64,000 nt of DNA from Eutypa lata (taxonomy: Eukaryota > Ascomycota > Sordariomycetes > Xylariales > Diatrypaceae), in the NCBI GenBank assembly GCA_022661535.1, contig JAKULF010000003.1, positions 4,650,001 to 4,714,000 on the forward strand. The letters run 5' to 3'. Within the stretch, counting starts at the first letter, position 1; the number at the start of each line of letters is the position of its first letter. The notes beneath the pieces are model-generated. The model did no database searches, was not told the origin of the DNA, and was given only the letters and a program-made list of their open reading frames with translations. Position numbers and translations under genes: made by a program. Below, in pieces: positions 19,351 to 29,947 of the stretch.

Positions 19351-21717
19351 TTATTCATCATCATCATCACCACCGCCCAGGATCGCACCGCCGCCCCCGT
19401 CCCCACCCGCAGCCATAGCCTCGACGATCCAGTCGGCCTGCACGGCGCTAACCTTCTTCGCATAGTTCTTCTGCGTGAAGACGTGCTCCAGGAACATGAT
19501 GGCCTCCCTCTTCGGCTGCTGCCCGTGCAGCACGCTCGACGGGTGGATGGCCACGACGTGCTTGCCCTGGACGGTGACGTAGCTGGCGTCGGGCGCCAGC
19601 AGGGCGCACTTGGCGGCGAAGCCGCGCAGGAAGCAGCGGAGCAGGGCGGCGGCGCGCTCGGGGGTCGCGGGGTAGAAGGGCTGGGGGTCGGGCGGCGGGG
19701 GCGCCGCGTGCAGCAGCATCTTCTCCTTGGCGCACAGGCCCCGCAGCTGCTTGCGGATGTTGAGGGCCTGGCGCATCGTGCGCGCGCTGACCCGCCGGCG
19801 GCGGCACCACGCCCCGCGGTCGGCGTTCTCCGCCGCGTACTGCTGCATCGTGGTGAGGTAGGTGAGGACGTCGCCCTCGCGGCGGTAGAGCTCGCGGCGC
19901 AGCTCCTCGATCTCCTCCATGCTCGGCTCGTCCTTGGCCCCCTCCGACCGCAGCTGGTGGAAGAGGCTCTCGCCGGCCGTCAGGCAGGCGATGACGTCGA
20001 TGACCTCGATGAGGCAGTCGAACTCGGGCTCGCAGGCGGCGAGGAGCACGCGGCCGTACGGGGCCGGCACCGGGAACAGCGCCAGCTTCCGCCCGACCTC
20101 CGTGATGGAGCCGCCGTCGTCCGCGTGGAGCGCGCCGAGGAAGTGCAGGCTCACGAGCGCCTTCTCGATCGACTCGATGTCGGGCGCGTCCATCAGCGGG
20201 AAGGAGAGGATGTCGTTGATGCCGCGGGCCTTCATGGTGAGCACGGCGCCGAGGACGTCGTTCCGCAGGATCTCCGGCAGGTCGGCCTCCTGGAGCGACT
20301 CGTACGTCTCCGACGTGTACAGCCTGTAGCACTTGCCCGGGCCCTCGCGTCCCGCACGCCCGGTTCGCTGGATGGCCGAGGATTTCGAGATCGCCTTGGC
20401 CAGGAGCGACTCCATCCCCAACCGGGACCGGAACTGCTTGACCTTGGCCTTGCCGCAGTCTATGACGTAGCGAACTCCGGGAACAGTGACTGACGTCTCG
20501 GCAATGTTCGTTGCGAGGACGACTTTCCGCGTGAACCGGTTCTTTGCCGGCTTGAACGCATCCTGCTGTGCCTGCATCGATAGCTGCCCAAAGAGCGGGT
20601 ACACCGCTAGCTTTGGTACGCCGGCGGCTAGCGTTGCCGAATACTCCTCGATCAAACGCTGTGCTGTCTCTATCTCCTCCTGGCCTGTCAGGAAGGCTAG
20701 GATATCGCCGGGTAGCGGCTCCTGCAAGTGTATCTTGAAGATCTGTTGCAGGAGCGCCTCTTGAATGTCGGGGACCGGCTTGTCCGTATGCTTGATTTCC
20801 ACCGGGTACTGTCTCCCCTTTATGCGGAGAAGCTGAACCCCCGACGACGCTTCGGAATGCTGAGGCTTGAAGAAACCCTGGATCTTCTCCACATCCGCCG
20901 TCGCGCTCATGACGACGACCTTGAGCGGAATGCCTCCACGCCCGGATTTATCGCCCGAGAGGACCTGTTTCAGAAAGCCGGCGATGAGATCGACGTCGAC
21001 GCTCCTCTCGTGGATTTCGTCGACGATGACAGCACTGTACTGGCGGAGGTGAGGATCGCGCAGCAGCTCTTGTAGAAGCATACCCTCGGTGAGAAACTTG
21101 ATTTTAGTCCCCTTTGGTATGTTGTGGTCGAACCGAACCGAGTACCCAACCGACCCTTCGCGCGACGACCCAAGCGGCGTGCCCATCTCTTGGGCTACAC
21201 GGCTGGCTAAGGTCGTTGCCGCGACCCGACGCGGTTGGGTTACAGCGATGACTCCCCCGACGGCGATCTCGCCGGACGGCACCCGCACCTTTTTCTTGCG
21301 ACACCAAGGCTCGCTGCATAGGAACTGAGGGGTCTGGGTACTCTTTCCGGAACCAGTTTCACCAACGACAAGCAACACATCATTATCTCCGCGCAGAGAG
21401 CTGCGGATATCATCCTGATGGTCCCATATTGGCAGGGTCTTTCGAGATTTTAAGAAAGGCGAGTCTGGGGTGAATTTAGAGCGCCTTTCTGGTTTCTTCC
21501 TGTCCTGTTTGGGGGGAGCCTTCTCTTCTCGAGCTTTCTCCTTGGGAGACGCTACTTGTCCTTCAACCACGGGCTGTTGCTGCTCTGGTTCTTTCTTAGG
21601 CGGCTGGGCAGGCTGTAAGTATGCGCCCAGGGAAATTGTTTTGTCCCCGATTCGCACGACGGCGCCATCCCCCTTAGTTTTTCGCCTTTTGGACCTGTGC
21701 TGCTGCTCGTCGGCCAT
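19351..21717 (-). CDS. DEAH/RHA-type ATP-dependent RNA helicase (Dhr2-like)
   Basis: Intronless from the ATG at 21717, 788 aa. Helicase motifs in order: I, GETGSGKST at about 119-127; Ia, TQPRRVAA; II, VDEIHERS (DEIH rather than DEAH); III, SAT; IV-V, TNIAETSVT; VI, QRTGRAGR. These are followed by the winged-helix/ratchet region and the OB-fold domain of the family. The N-terminal 90 residues are Lys/Gln-rich, with a likely nuclear localisation run (SKRRKTK at residues 9-15). The overall length, short N-terminus and absence of extra domains fit yeast Dhr2, a nucleolar helicase for 18S rRNA processing; other DHX members cannot be excluded. An upstream in-frame TTG lies before the ATG, but the ATG has a good context (AAAATGGCC). 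The C-terminus ends in Gly and Asp runs. Confidence 0.88.
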   Translation of the reverse strand: MADEQQHRSKRRKTKGDGAVVRIGDKTISLGAYLQPAQPPKKEPEQQQPVVEGQVASPKEKAREEKAPPKQDRKKPERRSKFTPDSPFLKSRKTLPIWDHQDDIRSSLRGDNDVLLVVGETGSGKSTQTPQFLCSEPWCRKKKVRVPSGEIAVGGVIAVTQPRRVAATTLASRVAQEMGTPLGSSREGSVGYSVRFDHNIPKGTKIKFLTEGMLLQELLRDPHLRQYSAVIVDEIHERSVDVDLIAGFLKQVLSGDKSGRGGIPLKVVVMSATADVEKIQGFFKPQHSEASSGVQLLRIKGRQYPVEIKHTDKPVPDIQEALLQQIFKIHLQEPLPGDILAFLTGQEEIETAQRLIEEYSATLAAGVPKLAVYPLFGQLSMQAQQDAFKPAKNRFTRKVVLATNIAETSVTVPGVRYVIDCGKAKVKQFRSRLGMESLLAKAISKSSAIQRTGRAGREGPGKCYRLYTSETYESLQEADLPEILRNDVLGAVLTMKARGINDILSFPLMDAPDIESIEKALVSLHFLGALHADDGGSITEVGRKLALFPVPAPYGRVLLAACEPEFDCLIEVIDVIACLTAGESLFHQLRSEGAKDEPSMEEIEELRRELYRREGDVLTYLTTMQQYAAENADRGAWCRRRRVSARTMRQALNIRKQLRGLCAKEKMLLHAAPPPPDPQPFYPATPERAAALLRCFLRGFAAKCALLAPDASYVTVQGKHVVAIHPSSVLHGQQPKREAIMFLEHVFTQKNYAKKVSAVQADWIVEAMAAGGDGGGGAILGGGDDDDE

Positions 21718-22364
21718 TTTGATATTATAACTTGTCAAGTGCTCGTAGCACTGAGCTGCAGTGTTTTGTCCTTCTCACTTATTTAATGTCACCGATACAT
21801 GGATTTATTTTTCCTGGCGATATGCACGATTTTATATAATGTCGTGTGCCTGATGGGTATTGTAGAAGCTTGATGGTTGACATGTGAAAAAAAAAAAGTT
21901 CAAATGACTTTTGACATTTGTAGTTACGTAGATACAAGATACAGCACCGTTGCTAAAATATGGGCCATGGTGGGGCGCATAATGAGTGCTATTCATACTG
22001 TACACACTGTCAATAATTTTCAATGCAGTTCTTACTGCTCGACTCTTCTGTTATAATAGCTGACGTAGAATAGAAGTCCAAAGACAGATAGACTAATATC
22101 TGGTACTTGTATGACATGATCATCAAAATAGACCAGGTTGAAGGAGTATACACTTTTGATCTTGTCTATAGGTATCTTACCAGGTTCCGAACACTGTAGG
22201 CTAAACAATACATAATGTAGGTAATGTATGTAGGAAGTACGCCGGCGACGCTGGTAGTTTATACAAATGTGAAATGACATGTCTAAGTCGTTTTAAAATC
22301 TTCATATACGAATGTGTAAAAAGAGAGACTGTAGCCATGCTATGTGTTCCTCTCACTACCCATC
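21718..22364. other. Intergenic, no gene seen
   Basis: AT-rich sequence between the helicase promoter and the 3' end of SDHAF3. Open frames on the minus strand are short and unlike proteins. Confidence 0.5.
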
Positions 22365-23115
22365 TTAATCACCATTATCCTCATCCTTCTTAATCGCTTG
22401 CACTACAACGATTGTGGTTAGTAACCTCCTGGTTGCGAATTCACCAGAAAAGAACATGACTTATGATAGGAATTGGCTAGGAGTCCGCCGCTTGCAAATA
22501 TGGCGATATCTATGACAATTGACCCCTGAAAGAGATCAGGCGGGAAAGGGGAACTCGTAACTTAAAAAATGGCTTACTAAGCTCGTATAACTGCCCTATT
22601 TGCTGATCTGAAGAAGGGATTGTTAGCTCTACGTTATACAGGTTGAAAGAGAGGAGTATCCAACGGCATCATATTACGTACCGCTCATCTTCGCAACCTT
22701 TGTCGGATCCAGCTTGTCCCCGACCCAAGCGTCTCCCTCGACCTTCTGGGCGTAGAGTTGCCACTCCGTTAGGAACCCGATCTTTTAATTGTTTGGTACC
22801 GATGCCTAACGTTAGGTCACCCATCTCTATTTCTGTCTCTCCCCCTCTCTCTCTCTCCCGCCGCTGCCGGGCCAGGTTTAGAAGAAGAAAAATGGACCTC
22901 CTTACCAGATGAGCCGGGTTGTCGATGTCTTTGTGGGCGTGGAACTCCGCCTTGACGTATTCGTCGCCGAGTAGGCGCATCTTCACCGGCAGGTGCTTTC
23001 GATGCGCCCTGAGTATCCGCCGGTAGAGGGGAATGGGCGGTAGAATTGCCATCGGCGCCGGTCTCAGCGCATTGCCGGCTGTCGCCGTGGCTAATAGGCG
23101 ACGTGAGGGCCTCAT
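22365..23115 (-). CDS. SDHAF3: Succinate dehydrogenase assembly factor 3 (ACN9/Sdh7), mitochondrial
   Basis: Four exons on the minus strand: 23115-22906, 22781-22682, 22607-22578 (30 nt) and 22402-22365, 125 aa. The joins give [25 protein letters not shown] and ELMQAIKKDE, all matching the ACN9 family. It has a short Arg-rich presequence, then the LYR-type motif LYRRILRAH at about residues 30-38. SDHAF3 works in the mitochondrial matrix, guarding the Fe-S subunit SDH2 from oxidants during complex II assembly. Its client SDH2 is encoded about 15 kb away in this same window. The third exon is only 30 nt. Reading through intron 3 instead would end at a stop at 22510-22512 with an unconserved tail, so the four-exon model is preferred. 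Confidence 0.88.
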
Positions 23116-23558
23116 ATTATTTGGAAGTACTGGAATACGAATACTGGGAGTAGTTTAGATGTCATTGGACGATTACTCTAATTGGCAAGTTGCTTTCAAA
23201 GTTTCAACCTCTCCACAGTACATATATATCACGGTTGGGAGCGCACACTGTACGAATTTTATCGTTGTTCACTCGTAGATCGTGACTTAACTAATTTGCT
23301 TTGAATATTCTGAGAATCACGCTTCAACTCTAATTACGGTCAAAAACATCCCATTAAGCATATAGAGCTATTTGCTGTCCTCTTATCATTCCCCACAACT
23401 AGGTTTATCTCGTCTAAAAGGCTTTCATTACGCATGCTGACCACCGAGTATACCTATTCAAGGGAAACTTCAAACAGCGTCACCGCAAGTCGGCACACAA
23501 GTCCAACAAGGCCGGCCACCATTGGTATATAGTTCAAAAACAGGCTTCCCTTACCCGG
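23116..23558. other. Short intergenic region between two same-strand genes
   Basis: Should contain the SDHAF3 promoter and the Sec9 3' UTR. No motif or reading frame worth calling. Confidence 0.5.
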
Positions 23559-24963
23559 TCATTTGAATGAGTTCAATTCACGGGTCCGTTGGGCCAGGCC
23601 ATCATCAAGCCGATCAGACTAGTTTATAGTTAGCCAGATATTCTGACATAAGTAGGATGAGGACAAAATGACATACCTTGCTACCGATTTCATCAATGAT
23701 CTTGTTGCTGTGTCCGATCTCGTCACCTAAACCACGAGCTAGCGTATTCAGCTGCTTGGTAAGGCCAAGCATTCTGTCCTGGTTGAAGGCTATTCGGTCT
23801 TCTTTCTCTGCTTCGGCGTTCTTTTCATCCTCGTCCTCAGAGTTGTCTTCATCCATGTACTTGTAGCGGTCGGCGCGGTTAGCCCTGGAGAAGGAAGCAG
23901 GCACAGCACGCTGCTGCTCGCTCAACTCCTTGAAGCTCGACTCCATGCGAGCATTCTGAGAGAACTTTTCCTGCCTAGTGGCTAGTCGGGTCTCTCGGTC
24001 TTCTCGATGCTGGGCGAGGAATTTCGCATCTTCTTCCGCTTTCCTCGCCTTGGATGTGAAAGGGTTATTGACATGGACGGCGAACATGCTTCTGTTTAGG
24101 GTCTTCAGCTCCGCTGTCTTCTCCTTGGCCAAACGGTTTGCGATGGTGGCTTTGTCAAGGTGTTGGTTTGTGTTGTGTAGCATTTCGTTCTGACGGGCGA
24201 GACGCGCGTAGGTCTCGGTACCTCCTCCTAAAGTGTTCTCTAAAGTCCTGAGTGAGTTCTCCGTACTGGCCAAACTAGCATCTCTGACATTCTTTGTTTC
24301 TTGTCTAATGTTCCGTATTTCCAGATCTTCCTTTTCTTGTTCTGTCATCTCGCGTTGCTCCCCATATCCACCATAACCGCTGGGGCCGGCATCGGGGCCA
24401 GTAGAGCCATAACCTCCAGCCTGAGGACCAGCTGGTTGCTGATTCTGTCGTTGTTGTACGCCAGAGAAAAGCGCGTCTCGGTCCGCATCGGTGTCGTTAC
24501 TATTGGTACGACCAAATCCACCATATCCCCCAGGACCCCGCGGGCCAGGCCCACTAGAGCCGCCAGCACCAGAATATTTACTACCTCCGTAGCCCGACGA
24601 CGTGCCAAATCTGTCGTTCCCGTAGCCACCAGGAGCTTGTTGAGTCTCGCTGTAAGGAGGTGGAGCTGTTACAGCCGAAGCACCACTCGGATTGCGGTGA
24701 AGTGGAGGCGCTCCGTATCCTCCTCCCTGTTGACTAGGACCGCCGGCGGCCTGAGGGTTGGTAATGTGTGCACGGGCTTGTTGGTAGGGAGTCTTATACT
24801 TCTGGTTGGCATCGTTCATGTAAGGGTCACTGCCCGGTTGTGACTGTGCGTAAGGATTGTCCGATTGGGGGGCAGGCGAGCCTTTCTTGCTGCCGAAAAG
24901 GGCCGACCGGTTAGGGTCCTCTTCCCCATCGGAGCGTTTCTTGCCAAATCCGAATTTCTTCAT
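23559..24963 (-). CDS. SEC9: SNAP-25 family t-SNARE, Sec9-like
   Basis: Two exons, 24963-23677 and 23618-23559, 448 aa. The join after IIDEIGSK gives SKSDRLDDGLAQRTREL, the end of the second SNARE helix. The N-terminal 200 residues are Gly/Pro/Tyr-rich and disordered, as in other fungal Sec9 proteins. A Qb SNARE motif lies at about 210-275 (EIRNIRQETKNVRDAS onward) and a Qc motif at about 385-445 (NQDRMLGLTKQLNTLARGL). There is no membrane segment, as expected for this family. The protein pairs with plasma-membrane syntaxin (Sso) and vesicle synaptobrevin (Snc) in exocytosis and tip growth. The start is set at MKKFGFGKKR, where fungal orthologues begin; the frame is open 14 codons further upstream with another Met (25005), which I think is leader. 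Confidence 0.92.
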
Positions 24964-26424
24964 AGTGTTTGTTGTCGGTATTTCTTGTACGGTTACGATG
25001 AACAATAAAATAGTACGAGAAATAATAGAAAGGGAAAGGAAAAGTGATGTGGAGGACTTTAGGGGAGATACTACGTAGATGTATCAGGTCAAAAGGCGAA
25101 TGAATCACTAAATGGATGTGGAGAAGCCCGGTTCGGAGGTGATAGAGTGAGTGAATGAAATATATAAATGGAATGGTTGATTGTTTGAGGTTACAGGTCA
25201 GGTCGGCGTGTTTGAGAAGGGACAAGGGACTAGCTGCAGATCCCATGCTTGGGGTTCAGTGCTAAGCCATCAGAGATTCGTATTCCACAGGGTAGTAACT
25301 TTGTAACTAAAACTGCTAAACTTTAGGGCATCGGGGCATGCCAAAGCGCTTGAGGGTCAGCGGGTGGCGGGGTTGCCGCGAAAGTCCCCCGCCGAAACTT
25401 GCCCTAGGTGCATGTGGGTTTGTACTGCGTGGTATCTCGGATGGTACTTGGTAGTTCTCGTTCTTTCAAGATATTGATTGAATCTTTGGTTCTTTTCCCC
25501 CAACTAGAGTAAATCAAAGAAAGAAATATGGCTTAATATGGAAAATATACATTTAAAACAAGACAACTATTCAACAGCTTAATATCAACATTGAACATAG
25601 ACACACCGACTTTTTATGGCACTCGTATGTCTACTAAACACCTGTAGAATGCCAGATACCTGCTGTACGTACATGTGTATACCCCACATACATGTAGCTA
25701 ACTGCATGAATATATTGATGCTTTCAATGTAGATATATCCTACCTTAAGTGTAACAAAATAATAAGCATTATCTAATGGCTAAAGCTGAAAGTCGTTGAA
25801 GATAAATGAATGTTTGCATCGAGGTTATCACTGCCTACCCACAGTAAGATTCATACATAGGCTGAATGTATAAGCCACACAGAATGACAAGTGACTACGG
25901 CATCTATGAAGAAGATACCTAACCTTAAAGCCCTAAGCCACTCTGACGCGCTGACCGAAAGTTTGTACGTACATACATGTAGTTTACCTCTCAATCAGCC
26001 CATGTTGTACGAAGAGAACGTGAAAATAAAGTGGCACCTAGTTACTGGCTAGTGATGGCAGTGACTCTTTCGTCAAGTGTCATTGGATGTGTCAGAGTTC
26101 ATCCTTATATTCACACATTACTTTTCATCACCATATCAACTCATCACCTTTCTTTACTACATATTTACTTCCTACATACCTAACCAGAGCCAAGTCCACA
26201 AGCCCACACGATGTCTGCCTTTGGTCTATGACATAGCAACGGAGTTAGCATTAGATCTCTACATCTGACCACTTGTCTCTGTCCATTGGTCGTTTAGACC
26301 TCAACAATTTTTTACAATGATCCCACGAATACAGGCCCAATACCTTTTAATAGCGGAGATAATACAAAATTTATATCATTTATAAACACAAAAGAACAGA
26401 AAGACTACCACATGCACTATAACT
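24964..26424. other. Divergent intergenic region, no gene seen
   Basis: About 1.5 kb between Sec9 (-) and the GTPBP1-like gene (+). Very AT-rich, with repeated GTACGTACATG / TACATGTAG motifs near 25665-25700 and 25965-25985. No recognised coding sequence or RNA. Confidence 0.5.
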
Positions 26425-29043
26425 ATGGCCTCAATATTTACCTTTGACTTGGAGCCTCCTCGGGTCAACTCCCCGTGGCAGTCCCAACCGGGACAAGAGC
26501 CTGGAAAGCGTCTTCAAGCAGGGCGCTCTGTGTCCACTACTGATCTACTTGGCTCAGAGGGCTCGGATCCTGAACTAGACAGACTCGAGGCAGAACCGCA
26601 GGATGGCCCAATCGAATACAAGCTCCATTTACTATTACGACCACGCAGGGCATATAAGTCCATGAGCACTACGTCTAAAGTATCCGGCTCTCAGCAAGTA
26701 CAGCCGACACGGGAGCCGAAACTGCCCAAGGCCCCCAGCCAGCCGCTTGCTGCGTCAAATCAGTCCAGGCAGAATCGACTTCGGCATCTGACGACCCAAT
26801 TGCTTTGGAGGTTACAGCAATCATCACCGTATCCTACTACTGCAAAAGGGGAGCTCGTCATCCCCAGGTTACCGGAGGATAGTACCGAACTCCCCGTGCT
26901 CGAGGAACCGAGGCGACTACTCCCAGGGTTGGAGGAATCAAATGGTGCCTTGTATGAGATTGGCGTGTCTGATGATGGGACCTTTGTCGGTCTCACCAAA
27001 GACGAGATGGACGAAAGTATGCTAACTCTAAAAATTATGGCTGCTAGTTTAGGTTGCAGGGTTGAGGTGCAACGGATGAAGGCTGTAGGGACTTGCCAAT
27101 GGGTGAATGCGGATATAGAGAATGGCCAGATTCATCATGCTGACTTATGGGTGGCAGAGGCACTCGTCATGCCAATACTGAACTCCACAGCTAACAAGGA
27201 CGCGGGCAGTATCAAGCATAGTAACAGCGATGTTAGGAAAGGCGCTTCTACCGCAGAGCAGCTGCGGGTCTCACTTACTGGGCCAACCACCTCGGGAAAG
27301 ACATCACTTCTTGGTACGCTTTCTAATGGTGCTCTAGATAATGGGCGCGGTAGCAGTAGGATCAATTTGTTGAAGCATCAACATGAGGTTGCATCTGGTC
27401 GGACAAGCTCTGTCGCCCAGGAGCTCGTTGGCTACGACCGGACGAGGATATGCAACTATACGACAGATGATATCAATTCGTGGCCCGACATCCACGATCG
27501 AGCCGAGGACGACCGATTGGTATTCTTCCTAGATTCTGCCGGACATCCTCGGTATCACCGCACTACTCTTCGAGCCCTGGTCGGATGGGCTCCTCACTGG
27601 ACATTGCTTTGTATTGCAGCGAACGAAGGTGGCCCAACCTTTTCTGCGGTCCATTCCTTGTCGGGGGCGAGTGGAACCGTAGGCGAGGGAATAACTTACG
27701 GAGATCTCGCCATGGCGCATCTAGACTTATGCTTGAAGTTAGAGATACCCCTTGCAATTATCATTACCAAGTATGATCTGGCACAGCTTGGGCCCTTCAA
27801 GAGTTTCATGGCATCTATTCTATCCAGAATTAAAGCCACTGGGAGGCTGCCAAAGCTGCTCATATCTTCTAATAAAGGAAACGAGGGCAATCTTGCAGCA
27901 ATACCTGATGCAGACCTTTTGAAGATTAAGGACGAAGTTATCAGCGTCATATCTACCTCGGGCAACCCCTTATCAGTCATCCCGGTCATCCTCACAAGTG
28001 CTGTAAAAGGCAACGGCATTGGGTTAACCCATGGCTTGTTGCGTAGTTTGCCGGTGCCTCCTCCGCCAACGTCACATGACTTCATTGGCCAAGCATTGAA
28101 TCCAGAGCAACCAGCGGCTCTCTTCCACATCGACGAGGTCTACGAGTTGCCACTGTCCCGTGCCCAGACTACTGAGGGCGATGGGCCAATGGAGAATGCT
28201 CCAGTAGTCACCGGCTACCTGCGATTCGGTAGGATATCGATTGGGGACAAAGTTGTGATGGGGCCCTTCCCAGCTGAGGAGGATGACCCAAGAACTTTAC
28301 TTCCGAGAGACCACCCTTCGCCAGGCTACGGCCTGTCGATCCCCCATCCTTCTTCAGCAGAGTACGCACGCCTTGGCTCTCGAAATAAGGTTTCAGCATC
28401 CGCAGTTGATGGCGAGTGGCGCAAAGCTACTGTTGTGAACATACGAAACCTTAGGCTCCCCGTACGGACTATTGAAGCAGGTCAGGCGGCCTCGATTCAA
28501 GTATCCTTTGAGGAGTCTAGTGAAGAACTAGGGTCGGACGATGATCTGCCTTTTGAGAGATCAAAACCGCCTGGTATTAGAATACGGAAAGGACAAGTCC
28601 TTGCCATTCCTAGCCAACATATGCTCGACACTGGTCTTACCCTTCAAGCGTCGACGGGTTTTATCGCTTCCTTCAAGTCTGCGGACATCAAGTCACTTGT
28701 TACTAGTAGCATGGTCAATGCTCATTTTGGAATGGTCCGCGCCGCAGCTCGAGTATTGTGGATGACTCGTCAGAAGTCTCAGCTAGATTCGAGGCGGAAT
28801 CCGAGTGAAGACAATGAGGGTGTGTTTAGTATGTCCGACCATCTTGAATCTAGCGAGCTCCAACGCAGCAAGTCTGAGGCAGATCTTGACGAATACCAGT
28901 CAGAGTACCATGTCTCGCTAGAGCTCTTGACAAACAGGGAGTGGGTAGAGCTCGGCTCACGGGTGGTCCTGATGGAAGGAGGCAATAAAGACAAAGTAGG
29001 CCTTGAAGCTCATGTGGGTACCGTCATTGAGCTTGCTGAATAG
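26425..29043 (+). CDS. GTPBP1/GTPBP2-like translational GTPase family protein
   Basis: Intronless, 872 aa. The GTPase core shows G1 GPTTSGKTS (about 286-294) followed by LLGTLSNGALDNGRGSSR, and HEVASGRTSSVAQELVGYD. This spacing and the GRTSSV motif are specific for the GTPBP1 group, relatives of EF-Tu. G3 is DSAGHPRYHRTT (about 370) and G4 is TKYD (about 448) in place of NKxD. Domain II/III beta-barrels follow (FHIDEVYELP; GYLRFGRISIGDKVVMGP), then a C-terminal tail with acidic insertions. Animal members are linked to mRNA decay and rescue of stalled ribosomes; the fungal member is little studied, so only GTP binding and a link to translation can be proposed. The N-terminal 120 residues are disordered. 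Confidence 0.85.
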   Translation: MASIFTFDLEPPRVNSPWQSQPGQEPGKRLQAGRSVSTTDLLGSEGSDPELDRLEAEPQDGPIEYKLHLLLRPRRAYKSMSTTSKVSGSQQVQPTREPKLPKAPSQPLAASNQSRQNRLRHLTTQLLWRLQQSSPYPTTAKGELVIPRLPEDSTELPVLEEPRRLLPGLEESNGALYEIGVSDDGTFVGLTKDEMDESMLTLKIMAASLGCRVEVQRMKAVGTCQWVNADIENGQIHHADLWVAEALVMPILNSTANKDAGSIKHSNSDVRKGASTAEQLRVSLTGPTTSGKTSLLGTLSNGALDNGRGSSRINLLKHQHEVASGRTSSVAQELVGYDRTRICNYTTDDINSWPDIHDRAEDDRLVFFLDSAGHPRYHRTTLRALVGWAPHWTLLCIAANEGGPTFSAVHSLSGASGTVGEGITYGDLAMAHLDLCLKLEIPLAIIITKYDLAQLGPFKSFMASILSRIKATGRLPKLLISSNKGNEGNLAAIPDADLLKIKDEVISVISTSGNPLSVIPVILTSAVKGNGIGLTHGLLRSLPVPPPPTSHDFIGQALNPEQPAALFHIDEVYELPLSRAQTTEGDGPMENAPVVTGYLRFGRISIGDKVVMGPFPAEEDDPRTLLPRDHPSPGYGLSIPHPSSAEYARLGSRNKVSASAVDGEWRKATVVNIRNLRLPVRTIEAGQAASIQVSFEESSEELGSDDDLPFERSKPPGIRIRKGQVLAIPSQHMLDTGLTLQASTGFIASFKSADIKSLVTSSMVNAHFGMVRAAARVLWMTRQKSQLDSRRNPSEDNEGVFSMSDHLESSELQRSKSEADLDEYQSEYHVSLELLTNREWVELGSRVVLMEGGNKDKVGLEAHVGTVIELAE

Positions 29044-29317
29044 ATCAGCAAATTTTAATGACAGGAAATCTTGAAAGCGATGAAGAGAATCTAGGCAGGT
29101 AACGAATAGCTAGCGCTGGATAATAGCCTGAACAGTTCAAATCGTAAACCATAAGCATAATATATTCATTAGAGCTAGAATCAATATAGACAGAACATTT
29201 GATCGGTCCGATAAACTGCTCATAGCTGTTACTACTCGGTAAATGTAACCCAGTCAATAACGCCCGCCCAATGCTTGCGCGAAATACACATGAGATGTAA
29301 CAACAGCCATCATCCCA

Positions 29318-29947
29318 TCAAGCCCTCACTAAGCCATAGAATAGCGTCCACGTCAATATGTAACCGGGCAGGCCGCCGAACAGCCCTCCGGTCCAGAGCT
29401 CGTACTTGGACCGGTAGTAGCGGCTCGTGTCGAACAGGCCTAGCCCGCCGCCGCCGCCGCCGGAGGAGGAGCCCAGCGACGTGGGCGCGACCCGGACGGC
29501 GTAGAAAAGCACCGTGGTCAGCACGGCGAAGACGAAATAGAAGAGGAAGCCGCTGTACGACTCGAGGCCCAGGATGCCGGCCGCGGCGCCGAAGATCGAG
29601 GCCGTTAGGCTTTGGAGGTTCGATAGGGTCTGCGAGCAAAGCGGGAGGAATGGGTTCCTCTAGGGTTAGCATTGTGGTTTTATCTCTCTTCCTCAAGCCT
29701 CTATCTCCCCCTTCGCTGGTGCTACCATAAGGATAAGCTGTTGGGCGGCGGCGACCTGACCAATCAACTGGTTTAGATAGAAAGGTAGGTAGCTAACCGC
29801 TGGCTATTGACCAACTCATGGCTAGCATGGAGGGGACATCTCGATGTATGAATGGGAGGCACCGCCACTTCGGCTCACCTTTGTGTTGTGCATTACCGAC
29901 TCCGGCACTATAGGCGCAATCTGCAGTTCTCTTTCGGTGGTAGACAT
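29318..29947 (-). CDS. EMC6: ER membrane protein complex subunit 6
   Basis: Two exons, 29947-29879 and 29629-29318, 126 aa. The 249-nt intron joins VMHNTK to TLSNLQSLTA. The protein matches EMC6: a short cytosolic N-terminus, then hydrophobic segments around AAAGILGLESYSGFLFYFVF and VLTTVLFYAV, a Gly-rich loop, and the very conserved WTGGLFGGLPGYILTWTLFYGL near the C-terminus. EMC inserts tail-anchored and multi-pass proteins into the ER membrane, and subunit 6 is part of its conserved transmembrane core. A run of six Gly codons in the loop (near 29452) is slightly longer than I expect. Frames on the opposite strand here are GC-driven shadows. Confidence 0.93.

Noticed and set aside
19483..20493. 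336-codon plus-strand frame opposite the helicase
   Set aside because: Antisense shadow of GC-rich helicase codons; no motif, biased composition.
16421..21717. Secondary-metabolite cluster around the monooxygenase
   Set aside because: Neighbours are a protein methyltransferase and a ribosomal helicase; no core biosynthetic enzyme in the window.
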